Assembly (NCBI GenBank): GCA_947623455.1
Contig: OX392532.1
Span: forward strand, 620,001 to 684,000
DNA from: Mimachlamys varia
Taxonomy: Eukaryota; Mollusca; Bivalvia; Pectinida; Pectinidae
Length of the DNA: 64,000 bases
Direction of reading: 5' to 3'
Every line of letters starts with the position of its first letter. Positions within the stretch are counted from its first letter, which is position 1. This document shows positions 22,601 to 35,139 of the stretch, in pieces. A program made the position numbers and the translations under genes. A model generated the notes under the pieces. The model worked only from the letters and a program-made list of their open reading frames with translations. It did not search any database and was not told where the DNA came from.

Positions 22601-25600
22601 TCATGTCCTCCTATGATTCGCCGAGTAAGAGTTTCATGTCCTCCTGTGATTCGCCGAGTAAGAGTTTCATGTCCTCCTGTGATTCGCCGAGTAAGAGTTT
22701 CATGTCCTCCTATGACTCGCCGCGTAAGAGTTTCATGTCCTCCTGTGACTCGCCGAGTAAGAGTTTCATGTCCTCCTGTGATTCGCCGAGTAAGAGTTCC
22801 ATGTCCTCCTGTGACTCGCCGAGTAAGAGTTTCATGTCCTCCTATGATTCGCCGTGTAGAGTTTCATGTCCTCTTATGATTCGCCGAGTAAGAATTTCAT
22901 GTCCTCTTATGATTCGCCGTGTAGAGTTTCATGTCCTCCTTTGATTCGCCGAGTAAGAGTTTCATGTCCTCCTATGATTCGCCGTGTAGAGTTTCATGTC
23001 CTCTTATGATTCGCCGAGTAAGAATTTCATGTCCTCTTATGATTCGCCGAGTACGAGTGTCATGTCCTCCTGTGATTCACCGAGTAAGAGTTTCATGTCC
23101 TCCTATGTTACGCCGAGTAAGAGTTTCATGTCCTCCTGTGATTCACCGAGTAAGAGTTTCATGTCCTCCTGTGATTCACCGAGTAAGAGTTTCATGTCCT
23201 CCTATGATTCGCCGAGTAAGAGTTTCATGTCCTCCTGTGATTCACCGAGTAAGAGTTTCATGTCCTCCTATGATTTGCCGAGTAAGAGTTTCATGTCCTC
23301 CTATGATTCACCGAGTAAGAGTTTCATGTCCTCCTATGATTCGCCGTGTAGAGTTTCATGTCCTCCTATGATTCGCCGAGTAAGAGTTCCATGTCCTCCT
23401 GTAACTCGCCGCGTAAGAGTTCCATGTCCTTTTATGATTCGCCGAGTAAGATTTTCCTGTCCTCTTATGATTCGCCGTGAAGAGTTTCATGTCCTCCTAT
23501 GATTCGCCGAGTAAGAGTTTCATGTCCTCCTATGATTCGCCGTGTAGAGTTTCAAGTCCTCTTATGATTCACCGAGTAAGAGTTTCATGTCCTTTTATGA
23601 TTCGCCGAGTAAGAGTTTCATGTCCTCCTATGATTCGCCGTGTAGAGTTTCAAGTCCTCTTATGATTCACCGAGTAAGAGTTTCATGTCCTCCTATGATT
23701 CGCCGAGTAAGAGTTTCATGTCCTCCTATGATTCGCCGTGTACAGTTTCAAGTCCTCTTATGATTCACCGAGTAAGAGTTTCATGTCCTCCTGTGATTCG
23801 TCGAGTAAGAGTTTCATGTCCTCCTTTGATTCACCGAGTAAGAGTTTCATGTCCTCCTATGATTCGCCGAGTAAGAGTTTCATGTCCTCCTGTGATTCGT
23901 CGAGTAAGAGTTTCATGTCCTCCTATGATTCGCCGAGTAAGAGTTTCATGTCCTCCTTTGATTCACCGAGTACGAGTTTCATGTCCTCCTATGATTCACC
24001 GAGTAAGAGTTTCATGTCCTCCTATGATTCACCGAGTAAGAGTTTCATGTCCTCATTTGAATCACCGATTAAGAGTTTCATGTCCTCCTATGATTCGCCG
24101 AGTAAGAGTTTCATGTCCTCCTATGATTCACCGAGTAAGAGTTTCATGTCCTCCTATGATTCGCCGTGTAGAGTTTCATGTCCTCCTATGATTCGCCGAG
24201 TAAGAGTTCCATGTCCTCCTGTAACTCGCCGCGTAAGAGTTCCATGTCCTTTTATGATTCGCCGAGTAAGATTTTCCTGTCCTCTTATGATTCGCCGTGA
24301 AGAGTTTCATGTCCTCCTATGATTCGCCGAGTAAGAGTTTCATGTCCTCCTATGATTCGCCGTGTAGAGTTTCAAGTCCTCTTATGATTCACCGAGTAAG
24401 AGTTTCATGTCCTTTTATGATTCGCCGAGTAAGAGTTTCATGTCCTCCTATGATTCGCCGTGTAGAGTTTCAAGTCCTCTTATGATTCACCGAGTAAGAG
24501 TTTCATGTCCTCCTATGATTCGCCGAGTAAGAGTTTCATGTCCTCCTATGATTCGCCGTGTACAGTTTCAAGTCCTCTTATGATTCACCGAGTAAGAGTT
24601 TCATGTCCTCCTGTGATTCGTCGAGTAAGAGTTTCATGTCCTCCTTTGATTCACCGAGTAAGAGTTTCATGTCCTCCTATGATTCGCCGAGTAAGAGTTT
24701 CATGTCCTCCTGTGATTCGTCGAGTAAGAGTTTCATGTCCTCCTATGATTCGCCGAGTAAGAGTTTCATGTCCTCCTTTGATTCACCGAGTACGAGTTTC
24801 ATGTCCTCCTATGATTCACCGAGTAAGAGTTTCATGTCCTCCTATGATTCACCGAGTAAGAGTTTCATGTCCTCATTTGAATCACCGATTAAGAGTTTCA
24901 TGTCCTCCTATGATTCGCCGAGTAAGAGTTTCATGTCCTCCTGTGATTCGTCGAGTAAGAGTTTCATGTCCTCCTATGATTCGCCGATTAAGAGTTTCAT
25001 GTCCTCCTGTGATTCGCCGAGTAAGAGTTTCATGTCCTCCTATGATTCGCCGAGTAAGAGTTTCATGTCCTCCTGTGATTCGCCGAGTAAGAGTTTCATG
25101 CCCTCCTATGATTCACCGAGTAAGAGTTTCATGTCCTCCTATGATTCGCCGAGTAAGAGTTTCATGTCCTCCTATGATCCGCCGAGTAAGAGTTTCATGT
25201 CCTCCTGTGACTCGCCGAGTAAGGGTTTCATGTCCTCCTGTGATTCGCCGAGTAAGAGTCCCATGTCCTCCTGTGATTCGCCGAGTAAGAGTTTCATGTC
25301 CTCCTGTGACTCGCCGCGTAAGAGTTCCATGTCCTCCTGTGACTCGCCGAGTAAGAGTTCCATGTCCTCCTGTGACTCGCCGAGTAAGAGTTTCATGTCC
25401 TCCTATGATTCGCCGTGTAAAGTTTCATGTCCTCTTATGATTCGCCGAGTAAGAATTTCATGTCCTCTTATGATTCGCCGTGTAGAGTTTCATGTCCTCC
25501 TTTGATTCGCCGAGTAAGAGTTTCATGTCCTCCTATAATTCGCCGTGTAGAGTTTCATGTCCTCTTATGATTCGCCGAGTAAGAATTTCATGTCCTCTTA

Positions 25601-27990
25601 TGATTCGCCGAGTACGAGTGTCATGTCCTCCTGTGATTCACCGAGTAAGAGTTTCATGTCCTCCTTTGATTCACCGAGTAAGAGTTTCATGTCCTCCTAT
25701 GATTCGCCGAGTAAGAGTTCCATGTCCTCCTTTGATTCACCGAGTAAGAGTTTCATGTCCTCCTATGATTCGCCGAGTAAGAGTTTCATGTCCTCCTGTG
25801 ACTCGCCGAGTAAGAGTTTCATGTCCTCCTGTGATTCGCCGAGTAAGAGTTTCATGTCCTCCTATGACTCGCCGCGTAAGAGTTTCATGTCCTCCTGTGA
25901 CTCACCGAGTAAGAGTTTCATGTCCTCCTGTGATTCGCCGAGTAAGAGTTCCATGTCCTCCTGTGATTCGCCGAGTAAGAGTTTCATGTCCTCCTGTGAC
26001 TCGCCGCGTAAGAGTTCCATGTCCTCCTGTGACTCGCCGAGTAAGAGTTCCATGTCCTCCTGTGACTCGCCGAGTAAGAGTTTCATGTCCTCCTATGATT
26101 CGCCGTGTAGAGTTTCATGTCCTCTTATGATTCACCGAGTAAGAGTTTCATGTCCTCCTATGATTCGCCGAGTAAGAGTTTCATGTCCTCCTATGATTCG
26201 CCGTGTAGAGTTTCAAGTCCTCTTATGATTCACCGAGTAAGAGTTTCATGTCCTCCTATGATTCGCCGAGTAAGAGTTTCATGTCCTCCTATGATTCGCC
26301 GTGTAGAGTTTCAAGTCCTCTTATGATTCACCGAGTAAGAGTTTCATGTCCTCCTATGATTCGCCGAGTAAGAGTTTCATGTCCTCCTATGATTCGCCGT
26401 GTAGAGTTTCAAGTCCTCTTATGTTTCACCGAGTAAGAGTTTCATGTCCTCCTATGATTCGCCGAGTAAGAGTTTCATGTCCTCCTTTGATTCACCGAGT
26501 AAGAGTTTCATGTCCTCTTTTGATTCACCGAGTACGAGTTTCATGTCCTCCTATGATTCGCCGAGTAAGAGTTTCATGTCCTCCTGTGATTCGTCGAGTA
26601 AGAGTTTCATGTCCTCCTATGATTCGCCGAGTAAGAGTTTCATGTCCTCCTGTGATTCGCCGAGTAAGAGTTTCATGTCCTCCTATGATTCGCCGAGTAA
26701 GAGTTTCATGCCCTCCTATGATTCACCGAGTAAGAGTTTCATGTCCTCCTATGATCCGCCGAGTAAGAGTTTCATGTCCTCCTGTGATTCGCCGAGTAAG
26801 AGTTTCATGTTCTCCTGTGACTCGCCGAGTAAGAGTTTCATGTCCACCTATGATTCGCCGTGTAGAGTTTCATGTCCTCCTTTGATTCGCAGAGTAAGAG
26901 TTTCATGTCCTTCTATGATTTGCCGAGTAAGAGTTTCATGTCCTCCTATGATTCGCCGTGTAGAGTTTCATGTCCTCCTATGATTCGCCATGTAGAGTAT
27001 CATGTCCTCCTATGATTTGCCGATTAAGAGTTTCATGTCCTCCTATGATTCGCCGTGTAGAGTTTCATGTCCTCCTATGATTCGCCGTGTAGAGTTTCAT
27101 GTCCTCCTATGATTCGCCGTGTAGAGTTTCATGTCCTCTTATTATCGCCGAGTACGAGTGTCATGTCCTCCTGTGATTCACCGAGTAAGAGTTTCATGTC
27201 CTCCTATGTTTCGCCGAGTAAGAGTTTCATGTCCTCCTATGATTCGCCGAGTTAGAGTTTCATGTCCTCCTTTGATTCACCGAGTAAGAGTTTCATGTCC
27301 TCCTATGATTCGCCGAGTAAGAGTTTCATGTCCTCCTGTGATTCGCCGAGTAAGAGTTTCATGTCCTCCTATGATTCGCCGAGTAAGAGCTTCAAGTCCT
27401 CCTATGATTTGCCGAGTAAGAGTTTCATGTCCTCCTATGATTCGCCGTGTAGAGTTTCATGTCCTCCTATGATTCGCCGTGTAGAGTTTCATGTCCTCCT
27501 ATGATTCGCCATGTAGAGTTTCATGTCCTCCTATGATTCGCCGAGTAAGAGTTCCATGTCCTCCTGTGACTCGCCGCGTAAGAGTTCCATGTCCTCTTAT
27601 GATTCGCCGAGTAAGAGTTTCATGTCCTCCTATGATTCGCCGAGTAAGAGTTTCATGTCCTCCTGTGATTCGCCGAGTAAGAGATTCATGCCCTCCTATG
27701 ATTCACCGAGTAAGAGTTTCATGTCCTCCTATGATTCGCCGAGTAAGAGTTTCATGTCCTCCTATGATCCGCCGAGTAAGAGTTTCATGTCCTCCTGTGA
27801 CTCGCCGCGTAAGAGTTCCATGTCCTCTTATGATTCGCCGAGTAAGATTTTCCTGTCCTCTTATGATTCGCCGTGTAGAGTTTCATGTCCTCCTATGATT
27901 CGCCGAGTAAGAGTTCCATGTCCTCCTATGATCCGCCGAGTAAGAGTTTCATGTCCTCCTTTGATTCACCGAGTAAGATTTTCATGGCCA
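16672..27990. repeat. 11.3-kb minisatellite of 33-bp units (about 340 copies)
   Basis: The unit is GATTCGCCGAGTAAGAGTTT plus CATGTCCTCCTAT (33 bases), with a common 32-base version carrying GCCGTGTAGAG. Recurrent single-base variants are GATTC/GACTC, CCG/CGC, TTTC/TTCC, and TAT/TGT/TTT before GATTC. Larger blocks are duplicated inside it: 425-, 820- and 1645-base periods. On the minus strand the frame reads (M)KLLLGESQED as an 11-residue repeat, but the TAT variant puts TAG in that frame. All three plus frames are open over long stretches because the unit is 33 bases. I treat it as noncoding. Confidence 0.93.
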
Positions 27991-28400
27991 CCTTCTCTTC
28001 CTGAAATATTTCATACATGTGTGCCTTTATTGCTACACCTACGTACAGGTACATTGTATATACGTACCTCTACTCCAGTTAAACATCTCAACGACGTAAT
28101 GGTAGCTAAATATATTGAAACAAACATGGACAAGTCGGCTAGAATTGACATAAGTTTTCCAGATGTATTCTAAAAATACTTCTTTGTATAAAAAATGTCT
28201 ATATACAAACATGTTCTCACATGTGAATATAGCACAGGGGCTCGGTGCTATTATGATATACAGCTACTGGTTTGTAGGATTATATAAGATGCTCAGACGG
28301 ACACATACGAATATCTGATTTTTTTTTTCAAAATTCTGAACTACCTGTATATGGATGAAAAGAAGAATCTCAGAAGTGACGTTTGACGTTCTGTTGTAGT
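27991..28400. other. spacer between two large arrays
   Basis: 410 bases of non-repeat sequence. On the minus strand TATTTCAG precedes GAAGAGAAGGTGGCCATG, which runs into the array in the MKLLLGES frame. This could be a small exon border but no homologue is recognised. Confidence 0.5.
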
Positions 28401-31400
28401 TTTTGATGTAAGCGAGCTAATATTGACTTTTCTGGTCCCTGTGTCGTAGAGTTTACGTGTTGATGTAAGCGAGCTAATAGTGACTATTCTGGTCCCTGAG
28501 TCGTAGAGTTTACGTGTTGGTGTAAGCGAGCTAATAGTGACTATTCTGGTCCCTGTGTCGTAGAGTTTACGTGTTGTTGTAAGCGAGCTTATAGTGACTA
28601 TTCTGGTCCCTGTGTCGTAGAGTTTACGTGTTGATGTAAGCGAACTAATAGTGACTATTCTGGTCCCTGTGTCGTAGAGTTTACGTGTTGATGTAAGCGA
28701 GCTAATAGTGACTTTTCTGGTCCCTGTGTCGTAGAGTTTACGTGTTGATGTAAGCGAGCTAATAGTGACTACTCTTGTCCCTGTGTCGTAGAGTTTACGT
28801 GTTGATGTAAGCGAGCTAATAGTGACTATTCTGGTCCCTGTGTCGTAGAGTTTACGTGTTGATGTAAGCGAGCTAATAGTGACTATTCTGGTCCCTGTGT
28901 CGTAGAGTTTACGTGTTGATGTAAGCGAGCTAATTGTGACTATTCTGGTCCCTGTGTCGTAGAGTTTACGTGTTGATGTAAGCGAGCTAATAGTGACTAT
29001 TCTGGTCCCTGTGTCGTAGAGTTTACGTACGCGTGTTGATGTAAGCGAGCTAATAGTGACTATACTGGTCCCTGTGTCGTAGAGTTTATTTGTTGATGTA
29101 AGCGAGCTAATAGTGACTTTTCTAGTCCCTGTGTCGTAGAGTTTACGTGTTGATGTAAGCGAACTAATAGTGACTATTCTGGTCCCTGTGTCGTAGAGTT
29201 TACGTGTTAATGTAAGCGAACTAATATTGACTATTCTGGTCCCTGAGTCGTAGAGTTTACGTGTTGGTGTAAGCGAGCTAATAGTGACTATTCTGGTCCC
29301 TGTGTCGTAGAGTTTACGTGTTGTTGTAAGCGAGCTTATAGTGACTATTCTGGTCCCTTTGTCGTAGAGTTTACGTGTTGATGTAAGCGAACTAATAGTG
29401 ACTATTCTGGTCCCTGTGTCGTAGAGTTTACGTGTTGATGTAAGCGAGCTAATAGTGACTTTTCTGGTCCCTGTGTCGTAGAGTTTACGTGTTGATGTAA
29501 GCGAGCTAATAGTGACTACTCTTGTCCCTGTGTCGTAGAGTTTACGTGTTGATGTAAGCGAGCTAATAGTGACTATTCTGGTCCCTGTGTCGTAGAGTTT
29601 ACGTGTTGATGTAAGCGAGCTAATAGTGACTATTCTGGTCCCTGTGTCGTAGAGTTTACGTGTTGATGTAAGCGAGCTAATTGTGACTATTCTGGTCCCT
29701 GTGTCGTAGAGTTTACGTGTTGATGTAAGCGAGCTAATAGTGACTATTCTGGTCCCTGTGTCGTAGAGTTTACGTACGCGTGTTGATGTAAGCGAGCTAA
29801 TAGTGACTATACTGGTCCCTGTGTCGTAGAGTTTATTTGTTGATGTAAGCGAGCTAATAGTGACTTTTCTAGTCCCTGTGTCGTAGAGTTTACGTGTTGA
29901 TGTAAGCGAGCTAATAGTGACTATACTGGTCCCTGTGTCGTAGAGTTTAAATTACGTGTTGATGTGCGTGAGCTAATAGTGACTATACTGGTCCCTAGCT
30001 TGTGTCCTAGAGTTTACGTGTTGATGTAAGCGAGCTAATAGTGACTATATATACTGGTCCCTGTGTCGTAGAGTTTACGTGTTGATGTAAGCGAGCTAAT
30101 AGTGACTATTCTGGTCCCTGAGTCGTAGAGTTTACGTGTTGGTGTAAGCGAGCTAATAGTGACTATTCTGGTCCCTGAGTCGTAGAGTTTACGTGTTGAT
30201 GTAAGCGAGTCGTAGAGTTTACGTGTTGATGTAAGCGAGCTAATAGTGACTATACTGGTCCCTGTGTCGTAGAGTTTAAATTACGTGTTGATGTGCGTGA
30301 GCTAATAGTGACTATACTGGTCCCTAGCTTGTGTCCTAGAGTTTACGTGTTGATGTAAGCGAGCTAATAGTGACTATATATACTGGTCCCTGTGTCGTAG
30401 AGTTTACGTGTTGATGTAAGCGAGCTAATAGTGACTATATACTGGTCCCTGTGTCGTAGAGTTTACGTGTTGATGTAAGCGAGCTAATAGTGACTACTCT
30501 TGTCCCTGTGTCGTAGAGTTTACGTGTTGATGTAAGCGAGCTAATAGTGACTATTCTGGTCCCTGTGTCGTAGATTTTACGTGTTGGTGTAAGAGAGCTA
30601 ATAGTGACTCTTCTGGTCCCTGTGTCGTAGAGTTTACGTTTTGATGTACGCGAGCTAATAGTGACTATATATACTGGTCCCTGTGTCGTAGAGTTTACGT
30701 GTTGATGTAAGCGAGCTAATTGTGACTATTCTGGTCCCTGTGTCGTAGAGTTTACGTACGCGTGTTGATGTAAGCGAGCTAATAGTGACTATACTGGTCC
30801 CTGTGTCGTAGAGTTTATTTGTTGATGTAAGCGAGCTAATAGTGACTTTTCTAGTCCCTGTGTCGTAGAGTTTGCGTGTTGATGTAAGCGAGCTAATAGT
30901 GACTATACTGGTCCCTGTGTCGTAGAGTTTAAATTACGTGTTGATGTGCGTGAGCTAATAGTGACTATACTGGTCCCTAGCTTGTGTCCTAGAGTTTACG
31001 TGTTGATGTAAGCGAGCTAATAGTGACTATATATACTGGTCCCTGTGTCGTAGAGTTTACGTGTTGATGTAAGCGAGCTAATAGTGACTATATACTGGTC
31101 CCTGTGTCGTAGAGTTTACGTGTTGATGTAAGCGAGCTAATAGTGACTATTCTGGTCCCTGTGTCGTAGAGTTTACGTGTTGATGTAAGCGTGCTAATAG
31201 TGACTTTTCTGGTCCTTGTGTCGTAGAGTTTACGTGTTGATGTAAGCGAGCTAATAGTGACTATTCTGGTCCCTGTGTCGTAGATTTTACGTGTTGGTGT
31301 AAGAGAGCTAATAGTGACTCTTCTGGTCCCTGTGTCGTAGAGTTTACGTTTTGATGTACGCGAGCTAATAGTGACTATTCTGGTCCCTGTGTCGTAGAGT

Positions 31401-31760
31401 TTACGTGTTGATGTACGCGAGCGTATAGTGACTATTCTGGTCCCTGTGTCGTAGATTTTACGTGTTGGTGTAAGAGAGCTAATAGTGACTCTTCTGGTCC
31501 CTGTGTCGTAGAGTTTACGTGTTGATGTACGCGAGCGTATAGTGACTATTCTGGTCCCTGTGTCGTAGATTTTACGTGTTGGTGTAAGAGAGCTAATAGT
31601 GACTCTTCTGGTCCCTGTGTCGTAGAGTTTACGTGTTGATGTACGCGAGCGTATAGTGACTATTCTGGTCCCTGTGTCGTAGAGTTTACGTGTTGATGTA
31701 CGCGAGCGTATAGTGACTACTCTTGTCCCTGTGTCGTAGAGTTTACGTGTTGATGTATGT
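28401..31760. repeat. 3.4-kb minisatellite of 57-bp units (about 58 copies)
   Basis: The unit contains GTGTTGATGTAAGCGAGCTA, ATAGTGACTATTCTGGTCCC and TGTGTCGTAGAGTTTAC. A block of 13 units plus a 6-base GTACGC insertion (747 bases) is duplicated: GGTCCCTGAG at 28491 and again at 29238, with the same series of variants after each. Later units add TATATA expansions and TACGCGAGCGTAT variants. The minus frame (TSTRKLYDTGT) is open at the right end, with no recognised homologue. Confidence 0.92.
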
Positions 31761-31855
31761 TGAGCCAATTTCTCTGTTCTAAACGTGGCACTGACGTCAT
31801 CACACCAGCTTTTTACCGACAACAAATATACAGGGCATGACTCCTCTATAACAAG
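31761..31855. other. short spacer with one CRE octamer
   Basis: Separates the 57-bp and 46-bp arrays. It contains a single TGACGTCA near 31791. Confidence 0.5.
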
Positions 31856-32370
31856 TCATCCCCGTGACCAACAACATTCCTGTTTCATTCTGTTACCACT
31901 GTCATCCCCGTGACCAACAGCATTCCTGTTTCATTCTGTTACCGCTGTCATCCCCGTGACCAACAGCATTCCTGTTTCATTCTGTTACCGCTGTCATCCC
32001 CGTGACCAACAGCATTCCTGTTTCATTCTGTTACCGCTGTCATCCCCGTGACCAACAGCATTCCTGTTTCATTCTGTTACCGCTGTCATCCCCGTGACCA
32101 ACAGCATTCCTGTTTCATTCTGTTACCACTGTCATCCCCGTGACCAACAGCATTCCTGTTTCATTCTGTTACCATTGTCATCCCCGTGACCAACAGCATT
32201 CCTGTTTCATTCTGTTACCACTGTCATCCCCGTGACCAACAGCATTCCTGTTTCATTCTGTTACCACTGTCATCCCCGTGACCAACAGCATTCCTGTTTC
32301 ATTCTGTTACCACTGCCATCCCCGTGACCAACAGCATTCCTGTTTCATTCTGTTACCATTGTCATCCCTG
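31856..32370. repeat. 46-bp tandem repeat, about 11 copies
   Basis: Units TCATCCCCGTGACCAACAGC then ATTCCTGTTTCATTCTGTTA and CCRCTG, nearly identical to one another (starts 31856, 31902 and on at 46-base steps). The last copy degrades into a GTTACAGATTATATTC flank. Confidence 0.95.
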
Positions 32371-32778
32371 TTACAGATTATATTCTCGTCCCAAGTGTCA
32401 TGGGTGTTACTGAAGATTTTTCTAAAGCCTTTCACATGTCACCGACACCCTAAGAGTATTAATTACTGACCTATAAGTATTTTTTTTACCAGAAATGTCA
32501 TTCCTGTTACTTGGATACATTGGTGCGTGTTTACACATGTCATCCAGTTAAGTGACGTGGCCAAATTTATTTTCTACCACAGACATTATAACTTAAACTG
32601 ATGTTATTTCAGCTTGTGCTGCTACTGAAATGTCACCAATGTTACTGAAATGTCATTTACCGGTACATATATGTCACCAAGTTTAGGTGGATAGTATTTT
32701 AAGAGGTCTGATGCATTCTAACTTTGAAACCACGTCAATAAAAGAGTCATTTTCACATTCAAAAGTCAGGTATTCTTT

Positions 32779-33380
32779 CAAGTTAATTGCTACTAACGTC
32801 ATTACTGTAACTTGTTTCTGGTATCATTATTGTAACTTGTTACTGACGTCTTTTATGCTAATTGTAATTGACGTCATTATTGTAACTTGTTACTGACGTC
32901 ATTCATGTTAATTGTTACTGACGTCATTATTGTAACTTGTTACTGACGTCATTCATGTTAATTGTTACTGACGTCTTTTATGTTAATTGTTACTGACGTC
33001 ATTCATGCTAATTGTTACTGACGTCATTCATGTAACTTGTTACTGACGTCATTCATGTAACTTGATACTGACGTCATTAATGTAACTTGTTACTGACGTC
33101 TTTTATGTTAATTGTTACTGACGTCATTCATGTAACTTGATACTGACGTCATTAATGTAACTAGTTACTGACGTCATTCATGTTTATTGTTAATAACGTC
33201 TTTTATGTTAATTGTTACTGACGTCATTCATGTTAATTGTTACTGACATCATTCCTGTAACTTGTTACTGACGTCATTCCTGTAACTGAAGTCATTCCTA
33301 TATTTTGTTACTGACGTCTTTCATGTTTATTGTTACAGACGTCATTCCTGTAACTTAATACTGACGTCATAACTGTAACT
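32779..33380. repeat. ~25-bp tandem repeat carrying CRE octamers
   Basis: Units of about 24-26 bases, TGACGTCATTCATGTTAATT then GTTAC. I count about 14 perfect TGACGTCA palindromes (cAMP-response element) plus several TGACGTCT variants between 32.86 and 33.37 kb. Whether any is bound is not shown by sequence. Confidence 0.88.
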
Positions 33381-34200
33381 TGTTACTAATACCATTCATG
33401 TTACTGATGACATTTATGTTACTTGTTACTAATATCATTCATGTAACTTGTTACTGATGCTATTCATGTTACTTGTTACTGATGCCATTCTTGTTACTTG
33501 TTATTGATGCCATTCATGTTACTTGTTACTGATGCCATTCATGTCACTTGTTACTGATGCCATTCATGTTACTTGTTACTGATGCCATTCATGTTACTTG
33601 TTACTGATGCCATTCATGTTACTTGTAACTGATGCCATTCATGTTACTTGTTAATGATGTCATTCATGTTACTGATTTCATTCATGTTACTTTTTTCTGA
33701 TGTCATTCATAATACTTGTTACTGATATCATTCATGTTACTTATGTCATTCATGTTACTTGTTACTGATGCCATTCATGTTACTTGTTACTGATGTCATT
33801 CATGTTACTTGTTACTGATGGTATTCATGTAACTTATTACTGATGTCATTCATGTTACTTGTTACTTATGCCATTCATGTTACTTGTTACTGATGCCATT
33901 CATGTTACTTGTTACTGATGCCATTCTTGTTACTGATTTCATTCATGTTACTTATTACTAATATCATTCATGTTACTTGTTATTGATGCTATTCATGTAA
34001 CTTGTTACTGATTTCATTCATGTTACTTGTTACTGATGTCATTCATGCTACTTGTTACTGATGTCATTCATGTTACTTATTTCATTCATGTTAATTTTTA
34101 CTGATATCATTCATGTTACTTGTTACTGATGCCATTCATGTTACTAGTTACTGATACCATTCATGTTACTTGTTACTGATGCCATTCATGTTACTTACGA
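33381..34200. repeat. continuation of the ~25-bp repeat without CRE
   Basis: The same repeat family changes here to TGATGCCATTCATGTTACTT then GTTAC, with TGATGTCATT and TGATTTCATT variants and shortened units. About 32 units. The CpG of TGACGTCA is replaced by TGATGYCA, consistent with CpG decay or a separate expansion. Confidence 0.88.
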
Positions 34201-34801
34201 CTTTTTTTTTTACTTCATACCATTCTTATTTGTTTCTTGTCATCAATGTACAAGTTTAATTCCTGTTTCATGTAAATATCACTATCTTACCTGTTACTAA
34301 TGCCATTTTTGTTACTTGTTCCTGACTTCATGTTTTTTACTTGTTACTAACACCATTCCTGGTATATTATTTATTACTGATGCCATTTCTGTCACTTGTC
34401 TAAAAGATAATGAAATGCTTAAACTCAAAAGAGCTCAATTAAATGTTTATTTCTTCCATACATCACTCATATCACAGCCATTCCCATGTGTGTATACATT
34501 ACAAAATCATGTAAACATTCAAAACAATTTTTTTTGCATAACCATACAATTACATGTATGTATTAAACAGTTAACTAACATCACAGCCCATATAAAACAA
34601 ATGTACAATTGACAAGTAAAAATTGTGGGCTGGTATAAATACACTGACTACAACATCACAGGATACGATATAAAACATTGTAAATGGATACCCTGACCAC
34701 ACCACTGTGTGTTTTCGTACTATATATTTGTCATATTATAGAACTCTCCTATTAAGGATCCCCATCCCACCATACTCTGGTTTTTATGCTTATGCTGTAA
34801 C
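34201..34801. other. spacer with one isolated 54-bp repeat unit
   Basis: No gene seen. Bases about 34735-34792 are a single copy of the 54-bp unit that forms the array at 35.14-35.6 kb (ACTCTCCTATTAAGGATCCC). Confidence 0.6.
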
Positions 34802-34889
34802 ACCACAGGCACTAGCCTTGTCTGTCAAACACCTGTAATAAAAACATTTATATTATAGGTGTTTGACAGACGAGGCTAGTGCCTGTGGT
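34802..34889. other. near-perfect hairpin, 39-bp arms, 10-base loop
   Basis: The left arm 34802-34840 (starting ACCACAGGCACTAGCCTTGT) is the reverse complement of 34851-34889 except at two positions. In one orientation both are G-U tolerated. The loop is AAAACATTTA. The size (88 bases) is like an animal microRNA precursor, but the pairing is more perfect than usual. A miniature palindromic transposon is the main alternative. Confidence 0.85.
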
Positions 34890-35139
34890 AACTACAAAAC
34901 TGTTAATTTTCTCCGGAGCACTGACTTTTCACTGATCACTCTGAGTTTCCACGGCCATGCTGACTTTTCACCAACAACCCTTACTTTTACATCGTGGTCG
35001 ATGAAAAGTCAAAGTTGATCTTGCATAGCATTTTATTTCTGCATTGATGTATTCTGTACTCAATCCAAAGTATCATATTTTATCTGTTTTTCACCTTAGC
35101 TTTCTGCACTTTCAGTACTTTGATTCATATTATACAGTC

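Noticed and set aside
16755..28173. Many plus-strand open frames with MSSYDSPSKSF or RVRVSCPP repeats
   Set aside because: Two or three frames are open at once over the same bases and all break at the 32-base units. No initiation context or homologue.
31088..31825. 245-codon minus frame with TSTRKLYDTGT repeats
   Set aside because: Lies within the 57-bp satellite. Start codon only in the flank, no recognised family.
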